Origin: DAHUYF01 sp963789275
GTDB lineage: Bacteria; Pseudomonadota; Alphaproteobacteria; ATCC43930; CGMCC-115725
Direction of reading: 5' to 3'
Assembly: GCA_963789275.1 (NCBI GenBank)
Contig: CAWBKF010000003.1
Coordinates: 186,001 to 250,000 of the forward strand
Length of the DNA: 64,000 nt
The notes beneath the pieces were generated by a model, which had not been told where the DNA came from, did not search any database, and saw only the letters and a list, made by a program, of their open reading frames with translations. Below are positions 35,604-44,039 of the stretch, one piece after another; within the stretch, counting starts at the first letter, position 1, and every line of letters starts with the position of its first letter. The position numbers were made by a program, and so were the translations under genes.

Positions 35604-36068
35604 CGGATCGGACTTCCCCTGCCCCTCACCGCGCCCAAGCCACCGGCCGTCGGCGCGACACAATGACTTGCGCCGGACGATTTGTGAAGACTCCGCCCTC
35701 GGCCCGGCGGCAACCCGCCTTGCCGAGCCCGGGCGTGGAACCGCCTGGCCGGCCGCCAGATCCGTGATCGCCTGCCGGTCGGCGCCCGCGGCTTCCGGCG
35801 GCGGCCCTGCAGCGGTGCCGGTAAGATTCCATTAAGGAGCGGAGCATTGGGCGGCCTCGGTGCTCTTTTCATAGGCGGTCCACCCCCCTAGAATGGCCGA
35901 CACGGCAGTCGTGCCGCTTTTTTAGCACCACCCGCCGCGCGGGGAAGCCGGGATGCGGCCTCGCCCGAGGGAAAGCGGCGGTTTTCGCCAGGGAATAAGC
36001 CCCATCGCCACCCGTTATCACCTCGTCGGGCCAGTTAAGGCGACCTGCCTCGGTCCGGGCGCATCGTC
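35604..36068. other. 465-bp intergenic region between divergent pntAA and ECF sigma genes
   Basis: No credible protein frame is present; short minus-strand frames lack ribosome-binding sites and have random, Arg/Pro-rich composition. It must hold the pnt promoter on the minus strand and the ECF promoter on the plus strand, but no box is convincing. A terminator-like hairpin at 35903-35923 on the plus strand is the only clear structure. Confidence 0.5.
35903..35923 (+). terminator. Orphan terminator-like hairpin (possible end of a small RNA)
   Basis: CGGCA (35903-35907) pairs with TGCCG (35912-35916) around GTCG, followed by C and six T's (35918-35923). No plus-strand gene precedes it within 300 nt, so it could end a small RNA or shield the ECF promoter from upstream transcription. 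The stem is short. Confidence 0.4.
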
Positions 36069-36596
36069 GTGAGTATCTCGGTCAGTGACCAGCTCATCGC
36101 GGTGCTGCCCCGTTTGCGGCGCTTCGCCCGCGGCCTGAGCGGATCTGCCGTCGAGGCGGACGACCTCGTCCAGGCGGCGTGCGAGCGGGCGCTGAGCCGC
36201 GCGCACCAGTTTCAGGAGGGGACCCGCTTCGACAGTTGGATGTTTCGCATCGTGCAGACGATCTGGATCGATCAGCTGCGGGCTCGGGACACGCGGCGAG
36301 AGGAGGGCGAGGAGGAAGGGTTGCATGTCGGCACCGATGAGCCCGGACGACGTGCGGAAGCGCGGTTGGCGCTGCAGGAGGTGCGGATCGCGCTCAAGGA
36401 ATTGCCGCCGGAGCAACGGGTGGCGCTGTTGCTCGTGACGGTGGATGGCTTGAGTTACAAAGAGGCGGCGGAGGTTGCCGGGGTGCCGGTGGGGACGATC
36501 ATGAGCCGGCTCGCGCGCGCCCGCGTGGCGCTCCAGGCCAAGCTCGACGCCGGCGGCGGACTTCGGAGGAGTACGCAGGATGCCAAGGCCGAATGA
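36069..36596 (+). CDS. ECF-family RNA polymerase sigma factor
   Basis: The 175-residue protein contains sigma region 2 (LPRLRRFARGLSGSAVEADDLVQAACERAL, here recognisable by EADDLVQAACERAL and FDSWMFRIVQTIWID) and region 4 (LKELPPEQRVALLLV, then LSYKEAAEVAGVPVGTIMSRL). The start is a GTG at 36069. It overlaps the downstream membrane anti-sigma gene by 17 nt, so the two are coupled and probably autoregulated. It would switch on envelope or redox stress genes when released. It lacks the long C-terminal extensions of EcfG-type general stress regulators' partners, and no PhyR gene is adjacent. Targets unknown. Confidence 0.92.
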   Translation: MSISVSDQLIAVLPRLRRFARGLSGSAVEADDLVQAACERALSRAHQFQEGTRFDSWMFRIVQTIWIDQLRARDTRREEGEEEGLHVGTDEPGRRAEARLALQEVRIALKELPPEQRVALLLVTVDGLSYKEAAEVAGVPVGTIMSRLARARVALQAKLDAGGGLRRSTQDAKAE

Positions 36597-37392
36597 CGAC
36601 AGGCTGATCGCCTATCTCGACGGCGAGATCGAGGAGAGCGAGCGCGACGAGATCGCGCAATGGCTCGAGCGCGACAGCGAGCTGCGCGAGCGCGCGGCGC
36701 TGTTGGGCGAGAGCGCGACCGCGTTGCGCGCGGCTTTCGACGAGGTGCTGCGCGAGCCGCTGCCCGAGCGCCTGATCGCCGCCGCGCGCGGCGAGACCGG
36801 CGCCGTGGTCGATCTGTCGGCGGCGCGTACCAAGCGCTGGAAGCGCGTGCTCGGCGACCACCGCTGGTGGGTCGGCGCCGCTGCGGCGGCATCGCTCGCC
36901 GCCTTCGCGGTGGGCTTCGGCATCGGCGGCGGCGAGGTCGGGCTGAACGGCGCGCCGGTGGCCGGCAAGATCACACAAGGGGCCGAGCTCGTCTCGGATA
37001 CCTTCCCCGACAATCTCGCCGGCTATTACAAGCGCTATGTCAATCTGCGCCCGGACGAGCCGGCCTCCTTCGACAAGCTGCCGCAGAATTTTCACTTGCC
37101 GAACCTTAAGCCCTGGGGGCTCGATTTCCAGGGCGCGCGCTTCCTCATGGTCGACGGGCAGCCGGCGATGGCGCTGGTCTATGTCACCGACAACAAGGCG
37201 CTGGGGCCGGTGATCGTCGTCGTCGCCAATTCCGGCAAGCCGGACGACACGGTGCGCTTCGCCAACAGCGGCGACATCAACGTCCTGCGCTGGCGTCATC
37301 ACGGCCATGCCTATGCGCTCGCCGGCACCGCGAACGCCAACTACCTCTGGAACATCCACAACGATCTCGCCTACCAGTTCGACGGGATCTGA
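36580..37392 (+). CDS. Transmembrane anti-sigma factor
   Basis: The 270-residue protein has an N-terminal cytoplasmic part (LIAYLDGEIEESERDEIAQWL, as in short anti-sigma domains with a helical bundle), one transmembrane helix at about residues 92-113 (WWVGAAAAASLAAFAVGFG) and a periplasmic domain of about 150 residues. The periplasmic part, with FHLPNLKPWGLDFQGARFLMV and WRHHGHAYALAG, resembles those of ChrR/RsiW-like anti-sigma proteins that sense periplasmic state. No zinc HxxxCxxC motif is present. The ATG at 36580 lies inside the sigma gene. Signal unknown. Confidence 0.85.
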   Translation: MPRPNDDRLIAYLDGEIEESERDEIAQWLERDSELRERAALLGESATALRAAFDEVLREPLPERLIAAARGETGAVVDLSAARTKRWKRVLGDHRWWVGAAAAASLAAFAVGFGIGGGEVGLNGAPVAGKITQGAELVSDTFPDNLAGYYKRYVNLRPDEPASFDKLPQNFHLPNLKPWGLDFQGARFLMVDGQPAMALVYVTDNKALGPVIVVVANSGKPDDTVRFANSGDINVLRWRHHGHAYALAGTANANYLWNIHNDLAYQFDGI

Positions 37393-37481
37393 GCCGCGCC
37401 GCGTGCCTCGCGTGGCGGCCCTTGGGCCGGCCGCCCTCGCCGTCTATGATCGGCGTCCGGTGACAAGGAGAGCAGCGCGGC

Positions 37482-38639
37482 ATGGCCGAGGCAATTCCGC
37501 GCCGCGGACGCGATCTCAGGCTCGATTTCTTCCGCGGCCTGTCTCTGTTCTTCATCTTCATCGACCACATCCCGAACAACTTCCTCGGCTGGTTCACGCT
37601 GCGCTCGATCGCCTTCTCGGACGCGGCCGAGGTCTTCATCTTCATCTCCGGCTATACCGCCGCGCTGGTCTATGGCCGCAGCCTGCGCCAGCACGGCGCG
37701 CTCTTCGCCACGGCGCAGGTCTACCGTCGCGTCTGGCAGCTCTATGTCGCGCATATCTTCCTGTTCATGATCTTCACCGCCGAAGTCTCGTACGCCGTCG
37801 TCGCGCTCAACAACCCGATGTACACGGAGGAGATGCGCGTCGGCGACTTCCTCGACGAGCCGCACATCGCCATCATCAAGGCGCTGCTGCTGCAGTTCCA
37901 GCCGGCTTTCCTCGACATCCTGCCGCTCTACATCGTGCTGCTGGCGTTCTTCCCGCTGGTGCTGCTGGCGCTGGAGCGCGGGCCGCTCTGGGCGCTGCTG
38001 CCTTCGGCGGCGCTCTATACGCTGACGCTGCGGCACGGCTGGGGGCTGCCGGCCTATCCCGCCTCCGTCTGGTACTTCAACCCGCTCGCCTGGCAATTCC
38101 TGTTCGTCATCGGCGCCAGTGCCGGCCATGCGCGCGTCAGCGGCCGCTGGCCTTTCCCGCACGGCATCTGGCTGTCCCAGCTCGCAGTAGCGCTCGCCGG
38201 CTTCCTCGTGCTCGTCAATCTGAGCTGGCTCGTCCACTGGCTCTACGACCCGTTCCCGGCGATCTTGGCGAAACAGCTCCTCAGCTACACCATCGACAAG
38301 ACCAACCTCGCGCCGCTGCGGCTGGTCAATTTCCTGGCGCTGGCGCTGGCGACGGTGTACCTGGTGCGGCCGGACGCCGCCTTCCTGCGCTGGCGCGTCT
38401 CCTATCCCGTCATCCTCTGCGGCCAGCATTCGCTCTACGTCTTCTGCCTCGGCATCGTGCTCGCGGTGGGCAGCCATTTCGTCCTGACCGAGTTCTATTC
38501 GGAGCTGCCGATGCAGCTCCTCGTCAACATCGTGGGATTCGCGCTGATGATCGGCACGGCGGCGCTGCTCGCCTGGTACAAGGCGGCAAGCGCCGCACGC
38601 CCGTCGCACGGCTCGATCCCGGCAACCCCTTCGGAGTGA
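37482..38639 (+). CDS. opgC: OpgC family membrane acyltransferase-like protein
   Basis: OpgC proteins succinylate osmoregulated periplasmic glucans or related surface glycans in other bacteria. The 385-residue integral membrane protein starts RDLRLDFFRGLSLFFIFIDH, the OpgC signature with its RLDFFRGL and FIDHIPNN motif, followed by SDAAEVFIFISGYTAALVYG and about ten helices. Two secreted SGNH-fold proteins follow directly (5-nt gap, then a 4-nt overlap), so the three probably modify an envelope polysaccharide together: transfer by OpgC and ester chemistry by the SGNH enzymes. That division of labour is inferred. Confidence 0.9.
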   Translation: MAEAIPRRGRDLRLDFFRGLSLFFIFIDHIPNNFLGWFTLRSIAFSDAAEVFIFISGYTAALVYGRSLRQHGALFATAQVYRRVWQLYVAHIFLFMIFTAEVSYAVVALNNPMYTEEMRVGDFLDEPHIAIIKALLLQFQPAFLDILPLYIVLLAFFPLVLLALERGPLWALLPSAALYTLTLRHGWGLPAYPASVWYFNPLAWQFLFVIGASAGHARVSGRWPFPHGIWLSQLAVALAGFLVLVNLSWLVHWLYDPFPAILAKQLLSYTIDKTNLAPLRLVNFLALALATVYLVRPDAAFLRWRVSYPVILCGQHSLYVFCLGIVLAVGSHFVLTEFYSELPMQLLVNIVGFALMIGTAALLAWYKAASAARPSHGSIPATPSE

Positions 38640-38644
38640 CCGAG

Positions 38645-39394
38645 ATGATGCGTCCCCTGCGGTTGTTTGTCGGGATCGCGCTGGCCGCGCTGCCGCTGCC
38701 GGCGATCGCCGCTCCGGTCGATTGCAGCGTGCCCGAGGAGATGCTCGAGGACGATCCGGCGCTGCCGCTGGTCGCCCAGGCGCTGCACGACAAGCGGCCG
38801 ATCACCATCGTCGCCATCGGCGGCGCCGCGACGGCCGGCATCGCCGCCGCCAATCCCGAGCAGGACTCCTATCCGCGCCGCCTGCAGGAGGTGCTGCGCC
38901 GCCGCCATCCCGGCGTGCCGATCAACGTCTTCAACAAGGGCGTGACCCGCCGGACGACCCAGGAAATGGTCGACCGCTTCGAGCCTGATGTCTATGCACT
39001 GGCGCCGATGCTGGTGGTCTGGGAGACCGGCACCGTCGATGCCGCGCGCAACATCGATCTCGACATCTTCGCCACCGCGCTGGAGACCGGTCTCGCTGCA
39101 TTGCGAGACCATCACCTCGACATTATGTTAATGAACATGCAGTATAGTCGTAGTACTGATTCGGTGATTGATTTCCAGCCTTATCTCGAAGCAATGCAGC
39201 ATAGAGCCGATATCGACGATGTCTATCTTTTTAGACGATTTGAAATGATGCGATACTGGAGCGAGAATGGCGTGTTCCAATTCGCGGATGTCCCCCGGGA
39301 GCGGCGGGCCGAGCTTGCGGCGCAGGTCTATAACTGCCTCGCCGAGAGGCTGGCCGACGCTATCGAGCGCGCCGCCGAGCACGCCCCCCGATGA
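38645..39394 (+). CDS. Secreted SGNH-fold protein lacking catalytic residues
   Basis: The 249-residue protein has a Sec signal peptide (LRLFVGIALAALPLPAIAAP) and an SGNH/GDSL fold clearly related to the next gene, sharing MMR(Y/H)W. Where the paralog has the nucleophile motif ALGSSSTEG this protein has AIGGAATAG, so Ser is Ala. In block III GTNS is GTVD, so Asn is lost. The C-terminal Asp-x-x-His is also absent. It is thus probably a non-catalytic partner. Bases 39117-39283 are strikingly AT-rich against the surrounding gene. Its stop overlaps the start of the active paralog (ATGA). Confidence 0.82.
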   Translation: MMRPLRLFVGIALAALPLPAIAAPVDCSVPEEMLEDDPALPLVAQALHDKRPITIVAIGGAATAGIAAANPEQDSYPRRLQEVLRRRHPGVPINVFNKGVTRRTTQEMVDRFEPDVYALAPMLVVWETGTVDAARNIDLDIFATALETGLAALRDHHLDIMLMNMQYSRSTDSVIDFQPYLEAMQHRADIDDVYLFRRFEMMRYWSENGVFQFADVPRERRAELAAQVYNCLAERLADAIERAAEHAPR

Positions 39395-40218
39395 GTAGGT
39401 CCGCTCCCGGCAATCGTCGCCGCACCCTCGCTGCGCTTGCGCTGCTCGGGCTTGCCGCGGCGCTGCCGATCCTGTTCTCGCCGGGCGGCCGCAGCGCCGG
39501 GGCGGCCATCGATCGCTGCGCCATTCCGGCGGAGCTCGGCGGGCTGACCGCGCCGCTGCCGCGCACCGCGGCGCGGCTCAGGGCCGGCGGGCCGCTGACC
39601 ATCGTCGCCCTGGGCTCGTCCTCCACCGAAGGCATCGGCGCCTCGCGGCCCGACCGCAGCTATCCCAGCCGGCTCGCCGCGCTGCTCCAGGCGCGGTTCC
39701 CGCGCGCGGCGATCCGCGTCGTCAACCGCGGCATCGGCGGCGAGGTGGCGCCGCAGATGCTGGCGCGGCTCGACCGCGACGTGCTGGCGGAGAAGCCCGA
39801 CCTCGTCATCTGGCAGCTCGGCACCAACAGCGTGCTGCGCGACGGCAACCCCACTGACGAGGTCGACGTGGCGCGGCTCGGCATCGAGCGGATCAAAGCG
39901 ACCGGCGCCGACGTCATGCTGATGGATCTGCAATACGCGCCGGCGGTGCTGCAGCATGCGGGCTACCGCGAGATGCAGCATGTGCTGTCGGCGGTGGCGA
40001 GCAGCGAGGACGTGCCGATGGTCCGGCGCTTCGCCATGATGCGCCATTGGGCCGAGGACGGGACGATGACCCTCCCCGTCATGCTGGCCGGCGACCGGCT
40101 GCACATGTCTGATGCGAGCTATGACTGCCTCGCCCGGCACGTGGCGCAAAGCATCGCCGCCGCTGACGAGGAGCCGAGCTTGGCGCTGGTTGCGCCGGCG
40201 GCAATCCCCGACCGATAG
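39391..40218 (+). CDS. SGNH/GDSL hydrolase, secreted
   Basis: The 275-residue protein has an Arg-rich start and a hydrophobic segment (TLAALALLGLAAALPILF) that acts as signal peptide or anchor. A complete SGNH site follows: nucleophile Ser in VALGSSSTEGIG (about 73-79), Gly in NRGIGGEVA, Asn in WQLGTNSV and the Asp/His pair in AGDRLHMSD. It probably hydrolyses or transfers acyl esters on periplasmic glycans. It overlaps the inactive paralog by 4 nt and sits in an OpgC cluster. Confidence 0.88.
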   Translation: MSRSAPGNRRRTLAALALLGLAAALPILFSPGGRSAGAAIDRCAIPAELGGLTAPLPRTAARLRAGGPLTIVALGSSSTEGIGASRPDRSYPSRLAALLQARFPRAAIRVVNRGIGGEVAPQMLARLDRDVLAEKPDLVIWQLGTNSVLRDGNPTDEVDVARLGIERIKATGADVMLMDLQYAPAVLQHAGYREMQHVLSAVASSEDVPMVRRFAMMRHWAEDGTMTLPVMLAGDRLHMSDASYDCLARHVAQSIAAADEEPSLALVAPAAIPDR

Positions 40219-40267
40219 CGCGCCCGCGACGCCGCGGCGCGGGCGGGTTCGCGTGCAGGGGGAGCGC

Positions 40268-41494
40268 ATGGGCATCGACTACGATCCGCGCCGTCCGGAA
40301 GAGATCGCCGACCCGTTTCCGAGCTTCGCGCGGCTGCGCGCGGAAGATCCCGTGCATTGGAGCGACATCCTCGGCGGCTGGGTGCTGACGCGCTACGCCG
40401 ACGTGCGCGCCGGGCTGTTCGACCGGCGCCTCAGCGCCGACCGCATCACGCCGTTCCGCGACCACCTGCCACGGCCGCAGCAGGCGGAGATCAGGGATTT
40501 GCTGGCGACGCTGGGGATGTGGGCCGTGTTCAACGACCCGCCCGACCATACGCGCCGGCGCGCGCTGCTCAACAAGGCGTTCACGCCGCGCGCGGTGGCG
40601 GCGCTGCGCCCGACCATCGAGGCGATCGTCGAGCGCCTGGTCGACGCCGTGGCGGGGCGCGCCGAGTTCGACCTCATCGCCGATTTCGCCTATCCGCTGC
40701 CGGCGACGGTGATCGCCGGCATGATCGGCGTGCCCGCCGCCGATCTCGACCGCTTCAAGCTGTGGTCCGACGACATCGCCGCGTTCGTCGGCAGCGCCCT
40801 CGCCACCCCCGACAAGCGTGGGCGTGCCTTGCGCGGCGTGCGCGAGATGACGGACTATTTTCGCGCCATGGTGGCCGAGCACCGCGCGCAGCCGCGCGCC
40901 GACATCCTGAGCGCGCTCATCGCCGCGGAGGAACAGGGCAAGGGGCTCAGCGAGGACGAGATCGTCGCTTCCTGCATCCTGCTGCTGTTCGCCGGCCACG
41001 AGACCACGACCAATCTGATCGGCAACGGCATGCTGGCGCTGCTGCGGCATCGCGGCGAGCATGCGGCGCTGCGTGCCCGGCCGGAGCTGATGCCGGAGGC
41101 GGTCGAGGAGATGCTGCGCTATGACGGGCCGACGCAGGCGATGACGCGCATCGCGCTCGAGGAGATCGGCTTCGACGGCGCATCGGGCGAGCGGCGCCAG
41201 GTGCGGCGCGGCGATCGCCTGTTCCTGCTGCTCAACGCCGCCAACCGCGATCCCGAGATGTTCGGCGAACCCGAGCGCTTCCACCTCGCGCGCCGCGACA
41301 ATCGCCACCTTTCCTTCGGCTATGGTCCGCATTTCTGCCTCGGCGCGCCGCTGGCGCGGCTCGAGGCGGAGATCGGCATCGGCGCGCTGCTGCGCCGGTT
41401 GCCGCATCTGGCGCTCGCCGAGGAACGCCCGATGTGGAGCGACAGCTTCGTGCTGCGGGGCGTCAGGGCGCTTCGGGTTTCCGCCGCGCGCTAG
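40268..41494 (+). CDS. Cytochrome P450
   Basis: This soluble bacterial P450 of 408 residues has the I-helix oxygen-activation motif LLFAGHETTTN (about 241-251), the K-helix ExxR in EEMLRYDGPTQ, and the haem loop FGYGPHFCLGAPLAR (Cys near 359). The opening DPFPSFARLRAEDPVHW is typical of CYP family members in proteobacteria. No ferredoxin or reductase gene lies beside it, so its electron donor is elsewhere. It starts at ATG 40268 after GGGGGAGCGC. Its TAG stop is shared in the palindrome CTAG with the stop of the opposite DUF2934 gene. Substrate unknown. Confidence 0.94.
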   Translation: MGIDYDPRRPEEIADPFPSFARLRAEDPVHWSDILGGWVLTRYADVRAGLFDRRLSADRITPFRDHLPRPQQAEIRDLLATLGMWAVFNDPPDHTRRRALLNKAFTPRAVAALRPTIEAIVERLVDAVAGRAEFDLIADFAYPLPATVIAGMIGVPAADLDRFKLWSDDIAAFVGSALATPDKRGRALRGVREMTDYFRAMVAEHRAQPRADILSALIAAEEQGKGLSEDEIVASCILLLFAGHETTTNLIGNGMLALLRHRGEHAALRARPELMPEAVEEMLRYDGPTQAMTRIALEEIGFDGASGERRQVRRGDRLFLLLNAANRDPEMFGEPERFHLARRDNRHLSFGYGPHFCLGAPLARLEAEIGIGALLRRLPHLALAEERPMWSDSFVLRGVRALRVSAAR

Positions 41495-41721
41495 CCGCGC
41501 CGTTGCCGCCGTCGCGCCGTGGCACGGCACGGCTGCGGCGCTGCGGTGGCGCTTTCGGCGCCGGGGCTTCGGAGGGTGGCGCGGCGGCGGGCGCCTCGCC
41601 GGCGGCGAGTCTCCGCCGCGGCCTGGCGCCAATGCTCGGCGTCGCGGCCCTCGGGCCTGCCTTCGCGCTCCCAGATCTCGTAGGCGCGCTCGCGAATCAA
41701 TCGCTCCCTGTCACCGGCCAT
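41491..41721 (-). CDS. DUF2934 domain small protein
   Basis: The 76-residue product opens MAGDRERLIRERAYEIWER and continues EGRPEGRDAEHWRQAAAE, the DUF2934 signature, followed by an Arg/Ala-rich basic tail. The family is widespread in alphaproteobacteria and of unknown function. The start at 41721 was chosen because the family motif begins immediately. Its stop codon overlaps the P450 stop on the other strand. Confidence 0.78.
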   Translation of the reverse strand: MAGDRERLIRERAYEIWEREGRPEGRDAEHWRQAAAETRRRRGARRRATLRSPGAESATAAPQPCRATARRRQRRG

Positions 41722-41878
41722 GGACGAGCCCCTGTCGCGGAGGAGAGACCACCGTCGGCCTCGCGTCGATGGCGACCGCCGGCGAGGCGCCGCCGACAGC
41801 AAGGCCGGCGAGCAGCCCAAGGGGCGGCCCGCCGTAGCGATATCCGTGCCGGAAGAAAGCAGTGCCCAGGTGCGTCAT
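41711..41878 (-). CDS. Possible small protein of unknown function (55 aa)
   Basis: An ATG at 41878 preceded by GAGGTGG opens a 55-residue frame with a short hydrophobic stretch (GPPLGLLAGLAVGGASPAVA). It overlaps the DUF2934 start by 11 nt and would be its upstream partner. No family is recognised and the composition could be chance in GC-rich DNA. Confidence 0.3.
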   Translation of the reverse strand: MTHLGTAFFRHGYRYGGPPLGLLAGLAVGGASPAVAIDARPTVVSPPRQGLVHGR

Positions 41879-41967
41879 GGCCACCTCGCCGCGCGTCTCG
41901 CGCCAATCACCTGAATACAACGCGCGCCGGAGAAGGTTCCGCAATCGCCCCGGCGCGCCGGCGCGGC

Positions 41968-42528
41968 CTAGAAATAACGCTCGGGAACGCGGATGATGTC
42001 GTCCGGCAGGATCGGCATGCCGGGCAGCGCGCGGCGATCCTGGCCGTCACGCGTCACCACCACATAGCCCTCCTGGGCACGGTAGGTGTAGCCGCCCGCC
42101 GTGGCGACCGCGCTCATCACGCGCATGCCGCTGGCATAGGGATACTCGCCGGGCTTGGTGACTTCGCCATAGATGTAGAACGGCCGGTAGGAGAGGACGC
42201 TGACGCTGACCTTCGGGTTCTTGACATAGCCCTGCGCCAGCTTCACCTCGAGCTCGTGCTCGACCTGGGCGCGGGTCAATCCGCTCGCCTTGACGTCGCC
42301 GATCAGCGGCAGGCTGAGCGCGCCATTATCGCCGACGCTGTAATCGGCGGTGAGGTCGTCAGCGCCGGCAACGACGATGTGCAGCTTGTCGCCCGCGCCG
42401 AGCCGATAGGTGGTATCGTCGGTCTTCGACTGCTCGAGAATCGGTAGCCCCGCGCCCTGCGAGGAGCAAGCCGCAAGCGGCAGCATGATCGCCAGAGCAG
42501 CAAAGATCATGCGGATAGTCGATGGCAT
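41968..42528 (-). CDS. Polysaccharide export lipoprotein (Wza/ExoF type, short)
   Basis: The 186-residue protein has a lipoprotein signal with lipobox LAAC (Cys21), a Poly_export domain (YRLGAGDKLHIVVAGADDLT and GALSLPLIGDVKASGLTRAQ) and one SLBB-like part (YIYGEVTKPGEYPY and MRVMSAVATAGGYTYRA). Such outer-membrane proteins form channels for capsule or exopolysaccharide. It is short, without the C-terminal helix of Wza. AGGAG precedes ATG 42528. No chain-length regulator (wzc) is adjacent; the epimerase at 45238 may serve the same surface polymer. Confidence 0.9.
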   Translation of the reverse strand: MPSTIRMIFAALAIMLPLAACSSQGAGLPILEQSKTDDTTYRLGAGDKLHIVVAGADDLTADYSVGDNGALSLPLIGDVKASGLTRAQVEHELEVKLAQGYVKNPKVSVSVLSYRPFYIYGEVTKPGEYPYASGMRVMSAVATAGGYTYRAQEGYVVVTRDGQDRRALPGMPILPDDIIRVPERYF

Positions 42529-42810
42529 TTTCCCACTCCTAGCCATGGATGGCGCCCAGCGAACGATTGGGAACGCGCAACGTTCCACCAGGCCGGCTGA
42601 ATTCCCGTTTCCGGTTGGTGGGCAGAGGGGAGCGCCGCGGGGAACGGCCGCGAAATCCCGGCGGTGGCGGCATCCGATGGGGCGGAACCGGCCGTCCGGC
42701 CTCGCCTTGGCCGCGAACCGCGGCACCGCCCGCGCCATCGGCGGCTTTGTGCAGGCTGCGGCCCGAGGGCGCCGGCCCGACCTGCCGCTCAACGCCCGAA
42801 GGCGGGGACG

Positions 42811-44016
42811 CTACTTGGCCACCAGCGGGCAATTGCCTTGGCTCATCGGGCGATAGGCCTGGTCGCCCGGCACCGTCGCCAGGAGCTTGTAAACGTCCCA
42901 TTCGCCCTTGGATTCCGCCGGCGTCTTCACCTGCATCAGATACATGTCGTGGACCATGCGGCCGTCCGGGCGCAGGGTGCCGTTCCGGGCGAAGAGATCG
43001 TTGATCGGCCCCGCGCGCATCTGCGCCACGACCGCCTTGCCTTCGTCGGTGCCGGCCGCCTTCACCGCCTTCAGGTATTGCGTCACCTCGGAATAGACGC
43101 CGGCATGGATCATGGTCGGCATGAGGTGGACCTTGTCGTAGAAGCGCTTGGCGAAGGCCCGGGTCTCGTCGTCGCGGTCCCAGTAGAAGCCGTCGGTGAG
43201 GATCATGCCCTGGGCCGTAGCGAGGCCGAGGCTGTGGATGTCGGTGATCTGGATGAGCAGCGCCAGCAGCTTCTGCCCGCCCTTCTGCAGGCCGAACTCC
43301 GCCGCCTGCTTGATCGCCGTCTGGGTATCGCCGCCGGCATTGGCGAGCGCCACCACCTTGGCGCCGGAGGCCTGCGCCTGCAGCAGGAAGGAAGAGAAGT
43401 CGGCGGTGTTGAGCGGCACCTGGACGTCGCCGAGCACGCGGCCGCCCGAGGCTTTCACGACATCGGCGGCATCGCGCTCCAGCGCATGGCCGAAGGCGTA
43501 ATCGGCAGTGATGAAGAACCAGGTGTCCTCGCCCTGCTCCACCATCGCCTTGCCCGCGACATGCGCCAGCGCATAGGTGTCGTAAGTCCAATGCACCCCC
43601 ACCGGTGAGCAGGCGGGGCCGGTGAGATCGGAGCTGCCGGGGCCGGACATCAGGAAGACGCGATCCTTGTCCTTGGAGATCTGCTGCACCGCCAGCGCCA
43701 CCGAGGAGGTCGGCACGTCGACGATGGCATCGACCTTGTCCTGGTCGTACCACTGCCGGGCGATGTTGGCGCCGATATCCGGCTTGTTCTGATGGTCGGC
43801 CGAGACCACTTCGATCGGCTTGCCCAGCACCGTGCCGCCGAAATCCTCGACGGCCATCTGCGCCGCCACCAGCGAGCCCTTGCCGGTGGCGTCGGAATAG
43901 AGGCTGCTCATGTCGGTGAGCACGCCGAGCTTCACGACATCGTCGGAAATCTGCGCCCGGGCGGCTGCGGGCGCGAGCAGCAGCGCCGCGGCGCAGGCGA
44001 TGGCGATGCGGATCAT
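42811..44016 (-). CDS. ABC transporter substrate-binding protein (branched-chain amino acid / small-molecule type)
   Basis: The 401-residue periplasmic protein has a signal peptide (MIRIAIACAAALLLAPAAARA) and the type I fold of LivK-like proteins (Peripla_BP_6): KLGVLTDMSSLYSDATGKG, then MAVEDFGGTVLGKPIEVV and WFFITADYAFGHALERDA. A C-terminal CPLVAK may pair with the Cys in GPACSP. Permease and ATPase genes are not adjacent, so it is an orphan component. It lies 23 nt downstream of an alcohol dehydrogenase gene, hinting that the ligand is related to an alcohol or its product. Confidence 0.9.
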   Translation of the reverse strand: MIRIAIACAAALLLAPAAARAQISDDVVKLGVLTDMSSLYSDATGKGSLVAAQMAVEDFGGTVLGKPIEVVSADHQNKPDIGANIARQWYDQDKVDAIVDVPTSSVALAVQQISKDKDRVFLMSGPGSSDLTGPACSPVGVHWTYDTYALAHVAGKAMVEQGEDTWFFITADYAFGHALERDAADVVKASGGRVLGDVQVPLNTADFSSFLLQAQASGAKVVALANAGGDTQTAIKQAAEFGLQKGGQKLLALLIQITDIHSLGLATAQGMILTDGFYWDRDDETRAFAKRFYDKVHLMPTMIHAGVYSEVTQYLKAVKAAGTDEGKAVVAQMRAGPINDLFARNGTLRPDGRMVHDMYLMQVKTPAESKGEWDVYKLLATVPGDQAYRPMSQGNCPLVAK

Positions 44017-44039
44017 GTCTCCCCCCGGTCTTCCCTCCG

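Noticed and set aside
37307..39394. 695-residue plus-strand ORF covering opgC and the first SGNH gene
   Set aside because: Only its last 249 residues (from 38645) are a real protein. The rest is an out-of-frame reading of opgC, whose correct frame has the family motifs and membrane helices.
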